A stretch of DNA of 10,634 nt, taken from contig DSBS01000047.1 in NCBI GenBank assembly GCA_011045925.1, positions 1 to 10,634 on the forward strand, given 5' to 3'. This document shows, one piece after another, positions 1-5,917 of the stretch. Source of the stretch: Candidatus Woesearchaeota archaeon (GTDB taxonomy: Archaea; Nanobdellota; Nanobdellia; Woesearchaeales; JASKKU01). Below the pieces are notes generated by a model. It ran no database searches. It worked only from the letters and a program-made list of their open reading frames with translations, and was not told the DNA's origin. A program made the position numbers and the translations under genes. Every line of letters starts with the position of its first letter. Position 1 is the stretch's first letter.

Positions 1-2
1 AG

Positions 3-125
3 CGCAAGTTTGGTGCTAGCGTGAGCTCTCTTTCAGCCCGAACAATGCGGGCTGAAATATATTGTAGGGCTATCGCCCACAATATTATTTGTTTTTTATT
101 TGGACTTTTTGAACAGAGCCGATGA
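3..125 (+). CDS. C-terminal fragment of a DDE-type transposase (partial at left edge)
   Basis: An open frame enters from the left edge and stops at TGA 123-125, giving 40 residues that begin RKFGASVSS and include MRAEIYCRAIAHNI. From memory of the families, the order K-F-G-x-x-V/L-x-S, about eight residues, then E-x-x-C-[RK]-x-[IL]-x-H-N-[IL] followed by a hydrophobic tail matches the C-terminal end of IS4/IS5/IS1182-like DDE transposases. The catalytic D, D and E residues, if present, lie outside the window, so activity cannot be judged. The stop codon lies 10 bases before the TATA box of the next gene, leaving almost no room for an IS right end. That suggests either an insertion whose end sits in that promoter or an old remnant. 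The alternative is a chance open frame over two hairpins, but the residue pattern makes this less likely. Confidence 0.6.
   Translation, partial: RKFGASVSSLSARTMRAEIYCRAIAHNIICFLFGLFEQSR
31..57. repeat. Perfect 10-bp inverted repeat (hairpin 1)
   Basis: TTTCAGCCCG (31-40) and CGGGCTGAAA (48-57) are exact reverse complements separated by a 7-base loop. The repeat lies inside the transposase-like reading frame. No T-tract follows directly, so it is not a simple terminator. It could fold in RNA or be an IS-associated regulatory hairpin. Confidence 0.75.
59..85. repeat. Second adjacent inverted repeat (hairpin 2)
   Basis: ATATTGT-A-GGGC (59-70) pairs with GCCCACAATAT (75-85) around a TATC loop, giving 11 base pairs with a single bulged A at 66. 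It starts one base after hairpin 1 ends. T-rich DNA follows (88-101), so the pair could act as a transcription barrier ahead of the PRC-barrel promoter. Confidence 0.65.
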
Positions 126-128
126 TTC

Positions 129-143
129 CAAAAGCTTTAAATA
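129..143 (+). promoter_or_regulatory. TATA/BRE promoter of the PRC-barrel gene
   Basis: The TATA box is TTTAAATA at 136-143, preceded by a purine-rich BRE-like AAAAGC. Its centre is about 29 bases from the ATG at 169. At the usual archaeal spacing transcription would start at or just before the ATG, so the mRNA should be essentially leaderless. This favours ATG 169 over the upstream in-frame TTG at 100. Confidence 0.65.
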
Positions 144-168
144 CTCATTCTTTCTTTGTAAAAATAAA

Positions 169-429
169 ATGGATGAAGAAAAACAATTATCAAAAAAAAT
201 CATTGGAAAAATGGTTGTCACAAAAAGCGCCAAGAAATTTGGCGAGGTTGGCGATGTTGTTTTTGAGGCAAGGTCAGGAGAGCTCATACACATTGTTCTG
301 CACAATCCAACCAGCTCTGCTGAGAAGATGGAGCTTGAGAGAGACAAGTCAGGAAACATCCTCATCCCATTTAGTGCAGTAATTGCGGTTGGCGACATGG
401 TAGTTATCTCTGAAGAGGACATTATCTGA
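169..429 (+). CDS. Small PRC-barrel domain protein
   Basis: This 86-aa protein is almost entirely one PRC-barrel domain. After a short charged N-terminus come IIGKMVVTKSAKKFGEVGDV, the central strand SGELIHIVLHNP, and the closing strands ILIPFSAVIAVGDMVVIS. The pattern (I-G-K-x-V-x-x-x-x-G-x-x-I/V-G-x-V, then L-I-P-x-x-x-V/I, then G-D-x-V/I) is typical of archaeal stand-alone PRC-barrel proteins. There is no signal peptide or membrane segment, so it is cytoplasmic. Relatives in Haloferax (CdpB proteins) are cell-division factors that bridge FtsZ membrane anchors, and CdvA carries a related fold; a division role here is inference only. The start is ATG 169, set by the TATA position. The gene is monocistronic, with its own promoter and a T-rich terminator. 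Confidence 0.85.
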   Translation: MDEEKQLSKKIIGKMVVTKSAKKFGEVGDVVFEARSGELIHIVLHNPTSSAEKMELERDKSGNILIPFSAVIAVGDMVVISEEDII

Positions 430-478
430 TTTTTCTTCCTTTGGGATTTTTTCTTTTTTTGCTTTTCTCAGAGCAAAA
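430..478 (+). terminator. T-rich terminator region after the PRC-barrel gene
   Basis: Directly after the stop codon are several T-runs, including TTTTCTT and a near-continuous tract at 447-460. An exact 7-bp inverted repeat follows (TTTTGCT 457-463 and AGCAAAA 472-478). Archaeal RNA polymerase terminates on T-tracts, so this is a likely transcript end. Confidence 0.6.
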
Positions 479-522
479 TACACTAAAAGACAGCATAAAA
501 TTAGTGGTTGCTTTTTCTGAAA

Positions 523-539
523 GAAAAAACTTTATAAAA
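523..539 (+). promoter_or_regulatory. TATA promoter of the MscS-like gene and surface cassette
   Basis: TTTATAAA at 531-538 is preceded by an A-rich BRE-like stretch. The predicted transcription start is near 560. That is about 5 bases before an in-frame GTG at 565 and about 17 before the ATG at 577, so it does not decide the start on its own. Confidence 0.65.
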
Positions 540-576
540 CACCTTGCTGTTTTGCTTATCCCGCGTGATTTTTGAG

Positions 577-1128
577 ATGGAAGCATCAGAACTGATTAAC
601 AGGTTTGCAATAGGAGCTTTTTTTATTTTCTTTGGAATTATCCTTGGGAAGATTGTCAGCACTCTCCTTAAGAGGATTTTAAGGAGAATCGAGCTTAATG
701 ACATATTCAGCAGGCTCACAAGCAAGAGCCTTAAGCTAGAGGAGCTTATAGTTCTTTTTGTTTCCTCTTTTGTTTATCTGCTTTTTATAATAATAGGGCT
801 GAATGTAATTGGAATAGCAACAATAATCTTTAATCTGATTTCTGTTTTTGTTTTGCTGGTTATATTGGGAATTCTGCTTTTAACGCTGAAGGACTTTCTT
901 CCGAATCTTTTTGCAGGTTTTTTTGTTATTTCAAGGAAGCATCTTAAGGAAGGCCAGCATGTCCGCATCGATAAGATAGAAGGGTTTATTGATCATATAG
1001 ACCTTTCAGAAACCAGGATAAAAACCAAGGACGGAGATTCTCTACTTGTTCCGAATTCCCAGTTCATTAGGAAAGCCGTGCTCATTTTTGATGGCAAAAA
1101 AGAAAAAGTTAAAAAAAGAGGGCAATAA
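577..1128 (+). CDS. Dwarf MscS-family mechanosensitive channel-like protein
   Basis: The protein has 183 residues from ATG 577. An in-frame GTG at 565 is an equally possible near-leaderless start and would add four residues. Hydrophobic segments lie at about 9-30, 57-80 and 84-104. They are followed by the MscS signature region: DFLPNLFAGFFVISRKHLK leads into a beta domain (about 120-172) with KEGQHVRID, GFIDHIDLSETRIKTKDGD and LLVPNSQF. The family forms homoheptameric membrane pores that release osmolytes under membrane tension. This copy stops right after the beta domain, so it lacks the C-terminal alpha/beta vestibule of E. coli MscS (286 aa). Its third helix is rich in Leu/Ile instead of the usual Gly/Ala packing pattern, so channel gating is uncertain. 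It is first in a run with three envelope-protein genes; its TAA abuts the next GTG. Confidence 0.8.
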   Translation: MEASELINRFAIGAFFIFFGIILGKIVSTLLKRILRRIELNDIFSRLTSKSLKLEELIVLFVSSFVYLLFIIIGLNVIGIATIIFNLISVFVLLVILGILLLTLKDFLPNLFAGFFVISRKHLKEGQHVRIDKIEGFIDHIDLSETRIKTKDGDSLLVPNSQFIRKAVLIFDGKKEKVKKRGQ

Positions 1129-2253
1129 GTGCATAATATGAATTGCAAAGCACTTGCTTTTTTATCTTCACTTGTTCTATTAGCTGCTTTGGCCAGTTCT
1201 TTTTCTCATTCGCTTTCGGTCTCTCCGGCGGATAAGTACATATTCTATACTGATGATATGAAAACAGTGGAGGGTTTTTTTACTGTTCATGATGGCCTGG
1301 AGGAAAGCAATGTAATTGACATCTCAGTCAGTGAAGAGTACAGAAACTTAGTATGGCTTGAAAAAAGCAGGCTGTCTTTCAGGCCTGAAGATGCAAAGGC
1401 AAATGTTATGTTTAAGGTTGACTTAGACAAAGAGATTTTCACCCCGGGCGAGCATGAAGTAAGGTTTAGCTTTCTTCAAACAACGCTTGAACCTGCGCCA
1501 GGAATATCAGCGAGGCTTTCTGTAGTCTCGAAGCTTAGGATAATTGTCCCTTTTCCTGATTATTTTGTTGAGCTTAGGTCATCAAAAGGGCAAAAGAGCA
1601 TAAACCTTCTTGCTGTAAGCCGCGGGAAGTTGCTAACCGGATGCACAGTCAGGCTTTTCTCAGATGGGGTGCTTCTTGATTCTTCAAAAGAGTTTTCTCT
1701 TGTTTCCCAGGAGACAGTTATTTTTGATTTTGATAAGCCCCCCGACACTTATAATGTGAATTTCTACCTGGACTGCGAAGAAAAGTCTTTTAATCATTCA
1801 ACTACAGTAACCATAGAAAGCTTTCCTTATGAAACAGAGGTTTCAGCCCAAGAGTTTAATCCATCTCAGGGATATGCAGTTCTTTCATTGCTAATGCACA
1901 ACCCTTCGCGAACCTATCAACCTTACAGGGAGATTTTTTATGATGTATTTATGCTTGAGAATAAGTTAAAGTCCGGCTCTCTTTTTGTTGCTCCTCTTGC
2001 TTCAGGAGCCTTTGATTCAGTGAGTATTCAGCTTGAGGATTTCTGGCCTGAGGAAGAAACACCTGAGTTAAGGATTGGCTTGAGAGCAGTTATTGATAAC
2101 CAGGTAGTGTCTTCTGATTACACTGTAATGCTTGTTCCGGCCAAGGAGCGCTTTTTTTCATTTAATTTTGTTTTTCTCTTCCTATTTGCCTTTGTTTTAG
2201 CCACAGCCTTTATTATTCTTAAATTTAGAAAAGTTTATAAAGAAGTTCTATAA
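1129..2253 (+). CDS. Predicted secreted, C-terminally membrane-anchored surface protein
   Basis: I do not recognise a named family. The 374-aa protein starts with a signal-peptide-like segment (residues 7-25, hydrophobic, then SSFSHS). A long beta-rich ectodomain follows, and a C-terminal membrane helix (345-364) ends in a basic tail KFRKVYKEVL, predicting an outside-facing anchored protein. Residues 30-140 look like an Ig-like/NEW3-type fold, with the spaced motifs LSVSPADKYIFY, LSFRPEDAK and FTPGEHEVRFSF. Two further beta segments follow. Two ectodomain cysteines (172, 216) could form a disulfide, and N222 lies in an N-H-S sequon. The start is GTG 1129, immediately after the upstream TAA and 6 bases from a GAGGG at 1118-1122; ATG 1138 is an alternative. 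Organisation resembles archaeal surface-layer or adhesin-type proteins, which is inference. Confidence 0.7.
   Translation: MHNMNCKALAFLSSLVLLAALASSFSHSLSVSPADKYIFYTDDMKTVEGFFTVHDGLEESNVIDISVSEEYRNLVWLEKSRLSFRPEDAKANVMFKVDLDKEIFTPGEHEVRFSFLQTTLEPAPGISARLSVVSKLRIIVPFPDYFVELRSSKGQKSINLLAVSRGKLLTGCTVRLFSDGVLLDSSKEFSLVSQETVIFDFDKPPDTYNVNFYLDCEEKSFNHSTTVTIESFPYETEVSAQEFNPSQGYAVLSLLMHNPSRTYQPYREIFYDVFMLENKLKSGSLFVAPLASGAFDSVSIQLEDFWPEEETPELRIGLRAVIDNQVVSSDYTVMLVPAKERFFSFNFVFLFLFAFVLATAFIILKFRKVYKEVL
2234..2241 (+). promoter_or_regulatory. Possible internal TATA box within the upstream gene's 3' end
   Basis: TTTATAAA lies 26-27 bases (from its centre) before the ATG at 2264, the spacing expected for a leaderless transcript. 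The following gene has no visible ribosome binding site, which agrees. The sequence also encodes the basic tail of the upstream protein, so the match may be coincidental. Confidence 0.4.
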
Positions 2254-2263
2254 AAAAAGATAT

Positions 2264-2509
2264 ATGGCTCTAAATGCAGAAAAGAGAATGCTGGTTATTC
2301 TGGTAGGGGTTCTCATACTTGTTAGCGTTGTTGGGACAATTGCTGTTGTTGCCGAGTATAACAGGGTTTCAAGAATGGCAAACTATACAATTGTCGCTGA
2401 TGAGAAATCTTCTACTCATGGCTTTGTTAGCTTTAGGCCTTCTAATCCACAGAGTCCGCCTCCTAAGCCGGTAGATGAAGGAGGCAAGGTTAAATTCGAT
2501 GTGAGGTAA
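2264..2509 (+). CDS. Small single-pass membrane protein with proline-rich exposed tail
   Basis: No family is recognised for this 81-aa protein. It has a short N-terminus with KR (residues 7-8), one strong membrane helix (about 9-30), then a roughly 50-residue polar tail, predicted external. The tail contains an N-Y-T sequon at N40 and a proline-rich patch (SNPQSPPPKPVDE, about 60-72). There is no SPase-like cleavage site, so the helix is probably an uncleaved anchor or a type II topology. It sits 10 bases after the large surface protein gene and 5 bases before the next secreted protein gene, suggesting a common envelope role. The ATG lacks a Shine-Dalgarno sequence but is well placed for the internal TATA box at 2234. 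Short length and lack of homology recall limit certainty, but the compact spacing supports a real gene. Confidence 0.65.
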   Translation: MALNAEKRMLVILVGVLILVSVVGTIAVVAEYNRVSRMANYTIVADEKSSTHGFVSFRPSNPQSPPPKPVDEGGKVKFDVR

Positions 2510-2514
2510 GAAAA

Positions 2515-3156
2515 ATGAATGATGAAACAATAAATAAGGGAATTGTAACGCTTTTGGTAGCTGCAATTGTAGTTTCGGTCGGAAGCACCCTGATTAGCCT
2601 GGATAGGCTTAGCGCGATAGGAGGAATCACTGGTTTTGCAACAGTACAGCAGGGTACAGTTATATTCAATGTAAACGAGACCTTAAGCATTACATTGCTG
2701 GAAAATACCGTGGATTTTGGCGAATGCATTTTAAACATCTCTACTGGCGGAATAATTCAGTATGACTCAGATGTAGTTTACGGAAACCTGAACAACGCTT
2801 ATAACTGCACAGGCCTCTCCACAGGAGACGAATACATGCTTCTGGAAAACTCCGGAAACATTGATGCAAGCATAAATATAAGCGCTGCAAAGACTGGCTC
2901 TGCTTTTATTGAGGCTTCAAGTACGAGAGGGTCTTTATTCTTCAAGGGAAAAGATGACAAGGTTGGCTCATGTGCCAGCGACCTGCAGGATAGTTTTATG
3001 AACTTTAGCACTACTGACCATTACCTGCTTTGCTCTAACCTTACAAGCCACGCCACAGCAAACACAATGAGGATTTATTACAGGCTAATCCTTCCAGGAG
3101 ATACCCCTGCAGGAGAAAAGTCAAACACAATTACATTTACAGCAAGCAATGCCTGA
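2515..3156 (+). CDS. N-terminally anchored, heavily glycosylatable surface protein
   Basis: This 213-aa protein has a hydrophobic segment at residues 9-28, then SLDRLSAIGGITGFATV. An N-terminal anchor followed by a G-I-T-G-F-A motif is an arrangement I associate with DPANN exported proteins. The rest is beta-rich and polar with six N-x-S/T sequons (N54, N74, N97, N121, N163, N175) and four cysteines (71, 98, 153, 173) that could form two disulfides. Its ending, LPGDTPAGEKSNTITFTAS, resembles the final strands of TasA/camelysin-like and other Ig-like fibre or surface subunits; this is a shape resemblance, not a family assignment. The start is ATG 2515, with GTGAGG at 2501-2506 in good ribosome-binding position. 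It is last in the cassette, before a strong T-rich terminator. Confidence 0.7.
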   Translation: MNDETINKGIVTLLVAAIVVSVGSTLISLDRLSAIGGITGFATVQQGTVIFNVNETLSITLLENTVDFGECILNISTGGIIQYDSDVVYGNLNNAYNCTGLSTGDEYMLLENSGNIDASINISAAKTGSAFIEASSTRGSLFFKGKDDKVGSCASDLQDSFMNFSTTDHYLLCSNLTSHATANTMRIYYRLILPGDTPAGEKSNTITFTASNA

Positions 3157-3196
3157 TTTTTTTTAATCTTATTTTTTCTTAAATTTTTTTTTGTTT
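3157..3196 (+). terminator. T-rich terminator after the surface cassette
   Basis: Three consecutive T-runs (3157-3164, 3172-3177, 3184-3192) follow the stop codon directly. This is a textbook archaeal intrinsic terminator that separates the surface cassette from thrS. Confidence 0.75.
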
Positions 3197-3197
3197 A

Positions 3198-3242
3198 CGC
3201 TTAATGCCCTGGATAGGTGTTTTTGCATTCCAGAAAAAAGCG
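3198..3242. other. Weak imperfect stem-loop in the thrS upstream region
   Basis: CGCTT (3198-3202) can pair with AAGCG (3238-3242), and inside it CTGGA (3209-3213) with TCCAG (3229-3233), leaving internal loops. This is the only structure seen in the part of the 165-base gap between the terminator and the thrS promoter. It could be chance. Confidence 0.25.
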
Positions 3243-3250
3243 CGAAAAAC

Positions 3251-3266
3251 ATAAAATATTATAAAT
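3251..3266 (+). promoter_or_regulatory. TATA promoter of thrS-rnhB
   Basis: TTATAAAT at 3259-3266 is preceded by ATAAAATA. The predicted start near 3288 gives a leader of about 34 bases that ends in the GGTG ribosome binding site at 3311-3314, 7 bases before ATG 3322. Confidence 0.65.
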
Positions 3267-3280
3267 TGGGTTTGTTTACT

Positions 3281-3295
3281 AAGCTGATACAGCTT
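3281..3295. promoter_or_regulatory. Dyad AAGCTG-ATA-CAGCTT at the thrS transcription start
   Basis: A perfect 6-bp inverted repeat with a 3-base centre straddles the predicted transcription start of thrS. It is the size and position of an operator for a dimeric repressor, or of a short leader hairpin. No regulator is identified. Confidence 0.45.
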
Positions 3296-3321
3296 GTAAT
3301 TAGCATTAAAGGTGTTTTCAG

Positions 3322-5211
3322 ATGAAAGCCATATACAAAGGAAAGGTGAAGGAAATAAGGCTAAACCAAAGCCTGAAGGCGAAGGATATTGCAGAAGAGA
3401 TTAAGATAAGCCCTTTAGCTGTCTTAATAAATGGAAAGCCTTCAGGCCTTACAACAGAATTGTCAGATTCCGATGAGGCAGAATTCATTGATTTTGATCA
3501 TGAAGCCGGAAAAAGCATATTCTGGCATTCTTCATCCCATGTGCTTGCACTTGCAGTAAAAAGGCTTTATCCAGAAGTTAAGTTTGCCATAGGCCCTTCA
3601 ATTGAGAATGGCTTTTACTACGACTTTGACAATATCTCACTGTCGGACCAGGACCTTGGAAGGATTGAGCAGGAAGTAAGAAAAATAGTTAAGGAAAAGC
3701 TTGCTTTCTCAAGACTGTTGCTCAGCCCTGATGAGGCAAAAAGGGTTTTTGCCGGCCAGCCATACAAGCTGGAAATTCTTAAAGAAATCCCAGACAATGA
3801 AGTATCGCTTTACTCCCTTGGCGAGTTTACTGATATATGCAGGGGCCCTCATATACCTGGCTCATCATTTATTGGGGCCTTTAAGCTGATGAAACTTGCC
3901 GGTGCTTACTGGAAAGGAGATAGCAGCAAAAAGATGCTTACGAGGGTTTATGGGATATCTTTCCCAGAGAAAAAACAGCTAAAGGAATACCTGCATTTTC
4001 TTGAGGAAGCCAGAAAAAAGGACCACAAGAAAATAGGAAAGGAGATGGACCTTTTTAGCATGCAGGATGAAGGGCCGGGGTTTCCTTTTATGCATCCTAA
4101 AGGCATGGCAATGGTAAATGAGCTTCTGGATTTCTGGCGGAAAGAGCACACCAAGGCTGGCTATAAGGAGATAAGCACGCCAATCATCCTGAACAAGGCT
4201 TTGTGGGTGCAGTCAGGCCATTGGGATCATTATAAGGAAAACATGTATTTTACAAAGATTGAGGGCCAGGACTATGCGGTAAAGCCAATGAACTGCCCAG
4301 GGGGCATTCTATTCTATAAAACCAGGGCGCATTCATACAAAGAGTTCCCTTTAAGGATTGGAGAGATTGGCCTGGTTCACAGGCATGAGCTATCAGGCGT
4401 TCTTAATGGGTTGTTTAGGGTAAGGATGTTCTATCAGGATGATGCACATATATTTATGACTCCTGAGCAAATTGAAGGCGAAGTGGCTGAGGTTATCAGG
4501 ATGGTAGACCGGTTTTACAAGGTATTCGGCTTTGAGTATCAGGTTGAGCTTTCCACCACTCCTGAAGACTTTATGGGAGATAAGAAAGACTGGGACCACG
4601 CGATAGACTCGCTAAAGAATGCCCTTGAGTCTGAAAAGATTGTATACAGCATTGATGAAGGCGCTGGGGCTTTTTACGGCCCTAAAATTGACTTTAAGAT
4701 AAAAGACTCGCTTGGAAGGCTCTGGCAGTGCGCAACTATACAGCTTGATTTCCAGATGCCGCAAAGGTTTGACCTTAAGTATATGGGGCCAGACGGAACC
4801 TTTGACCATAGGCCAATCATGATTCACAGGGTAATCTATGGAGCAGTTGAGCGGTTCTTAGGGGTGCTGATAGAGCACTTTGGCGGAAAATTCCCGCTTT
4901 GGATTGCCCCAGAGCAGGCAAGGGTTTTTGCGGTTAGCTCTGACTACATCAGCTATGCAAAAAAGGTTTATGATATGCTGTTTAGCAAAGGATTCAGGGC
5001 AGAGCTAGACATTAGGGAGGAGAGTGTCTCAAAGAAAATCAGGGAAGCCCAGGTAGCAAAGGTTAATTACATCCTGGTTGTTGGGGAGAATGAGCAGAAA
5101 AACAGCACAGTTAATGTAAGGGACTCAAAAACCAATAAGGTGCTGGGTGAGGTTCCACTGCAGGAATTTATCAGCAAGATGCAAAAAGAGATAGAGAGCA
5201 AAGCCTTATGA
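3322..5211 (+). CDS. thrS: Threonyl-tRNA synthetase, bacterial-type with TGS and editing domains
   Basis: The enzyme attaches threonine to tRNA-Thr in the cytoplasm. The 629 residues are full length for the bacterial-type enzyme (E. coli 642). A TGS domain (about 1-60) leads into the SAD editing domain, with HSSSH (H69, H73) and CRGPH (C173, H177), the four residues that clear mischarged Ser-tRNA-Thr. The class II core has motif 1 around 258-285, the zinc ligands C325 (in MNCPGG), H376 (in QDDAHIF) and H502, motif 2 with R354 (GLVHRHELSG), and motif 3 around 497-515. The anticodon-binding domain is about 530-629. All key residues are intact. Most archaea instead use a ThrRS with a D-aminoacyl-deacylase-like editing domain, so this version points to DPANN or a bacterial origin. 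The start has a GGTG site 7 bases upstream, and the last codons overlap rnhB by ATGA. Confidence 0.96.
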   Translation: MKAIYKGKVKEIRLNQSLKAKDIAEEIKISPLAVLINGKPSGLTTELSDSDEAEFIDFDHEAGKSIFWHSSSHVLALAVKRLYPEVKFAIGPSIENGFYYDFDNISLSDQDLGRIEQEVRKIVKEKLAFSRLLLSPDEAKRVFAGQPYKLEILKEIPDNEVSLYSLGEFTDICRGPHIPGSSFIGAFKLMKLAGAYWKGDSSKKMLTRVYGISFPEKKQLKEYLHFLEEARKKDHKKIGKEMDLFSMQDEGPGFPFMHPKGMAMVNELLDFWRKEHTKAGYKEISTPIILNKALWVQSGHWDHYKENMYFTKIEGQDYAVKPMNCPGGILFYKTRAHSYKEFPLRIGEIGLVHRHELSGVLNGLFRVRMFYQDDAHIFMTPEQIEGEVAEVIRMVDRFYKVFGFEYQVELSTTPEDFMGDKKDWDHAIDSLKNALESEKIVYSIDEGAGAFYGPKIDFKIKDSLGRLWQCATIQLDFQMPQRFDLKYMGPDGTFDHRPIMIHRVIYGAVERFLGVLIEHFGGKFPLWIAPEQARVFAVSSDYISYAKKVYDMLFSKGFRAELDIREESVSKKIREAQVAKVNYILVVGENEQKNSTVNVRDSKTNKVLGEVPLQEFISKMQKEIESKAL

Positions 5212-5882
5212 TAATCGCAGGAATTGATGAGGCTGGCAGAGGCCCTGTTGTTGGGCCTATGGTTGTTGCCATAGCGATTATTGATTCAGAGAAGCAGGGC
5301 TTTCTGTCAGAGCTTGGCGTTAAGGACTCAAAGAAGCTTTCTCCTGCTGCGAGGGAAAGAATTCTTTCTTCGTTAAGCAAAGCCCTTATTGAGTACAAGA
5401 TAAAAATAATATACCCCCCGGAAATTGACCTGGCAGTTGAGTCTGAAGGCTATAACTTAAACCTGCTGGAGTGCGATGCAATGGCTTTTCTGCTCAATGA
5501 AGTAAAGAGCAGGCCTGAAGCAGTTTACATAGACCTTCCGTCAACGAACAGCCTTTCATTTACATCCTGCTTTGTTTCAAAATTGAGGGAATATAATAAA
5601 AAGGTGAAGGTTATTGCAGAGCACAAGGCAGATGATGCTTATCCCGTTGTCTCAGCCGCTTCGGTAATTGCAAAGGTTGCAAGAGACAAAGAGATAAAAG
5701 AGCTCGAAAAAAAATACAATGTAAGGATTGGCTCTGGCTACCCTGCAGACCCTGTAACAAAAGAGTTCATCCAGAAAAACTACAGCAAGTATCCCTTCTT
5801 CAGAAAGTCCTGGCAGACATATAAGAACCTTTCAAAGCCAAGCAAAGAAAAAAGCCTTGAAAGCTTTTTCAAAAAGAAATAA
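5208..5882 (+). CDS. rnhB: Ribonuclease HII
   Basis: RNase HII cuts the RNA strand of RNA-DNA hybrids and starts removal of single ribonucleotides from DNA. The 224-aa protein opens with MIIAGIDEAGRGPVVGPMVV, giving catalytic D7 and E8. The other metal-binding acids are D109 (VYIDLPS) and D142 (EHKADDAYPVVSAASVIAK), so the active site is complete. Other conserved parts are GVKDSKKLSP (37-46) and GSGYPADPVT (175-184). The extreme C-terminus SLESFFKKK resembles a PCNA-interacting (PIP) box, with the hydrophobic L217 and aromatic F220-F221 spaced as in Q-x-x-h-x-x-a-a but E in place of Q. An archaeal RNase HII is known to bind PCNA by such a tail. Its ATG overlaps the thrS stop (ATGA), implying translational coupling. 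Confidence 0.96.
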   Translation: MIIAGIDEAGRGPVVGPMVVAIAIIDSEKQGFLSELGVKDSKKLSPAARERILSSLSKALIEYKIKIIYPPEIDLAVESEGYNLNLLECDAMAFLLNEVKSRPEAVYIDLPSTNSLSFTSCFVSKLREYNKKVKVIAEHKADDAYPVVSAASVIAKVARDKEIKELEKKYNVRIGSGYPADPVTKEFIQKNYSKYPFFRKSWQTYKNLSKPSKEKSLESFFKKK

Positions 5883-5917
5883 TTATCTTTTCAGTTTCTT
5901 TGTTTCTTTATTTTTTT
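5883..5917 (+). terminator. T-rich terminator after rnhB
   Basis: Several T-runs, ending in T7 at 5911-5917, follow the rnhB stop and reach into the 3' end of the convergent zinc-ribbon gene. The opposite strand lacks T-runs here; its first tract is inside the rnhB 3' end (5872-5881), so the minus transcript probably extends into rnhB antisense. Confidence 0.55.

Noticed and set aside
31..101. Hairpins read as a plain rho-independent terminator or the end of a known RNA gene.
   Set aside because: The T-rich stretch is not directly after the first stem, the frame through them looks coding, and no RNase P, SRP or tRNA signature is present.
100..168. N-terminal extension of the PRC-barrel gene from a TTG at 100.
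   Set aside because: It would include the TATA box at 136-143 and begin upstream of the predicted transcript. The 23 extra residues do not resemble the PRC domain.
544..576. TTG start for the MscS-like gene.
   Set aside because: It lies before the predicted transcription start. GTG 565 remains a real alternative to ATG 577.
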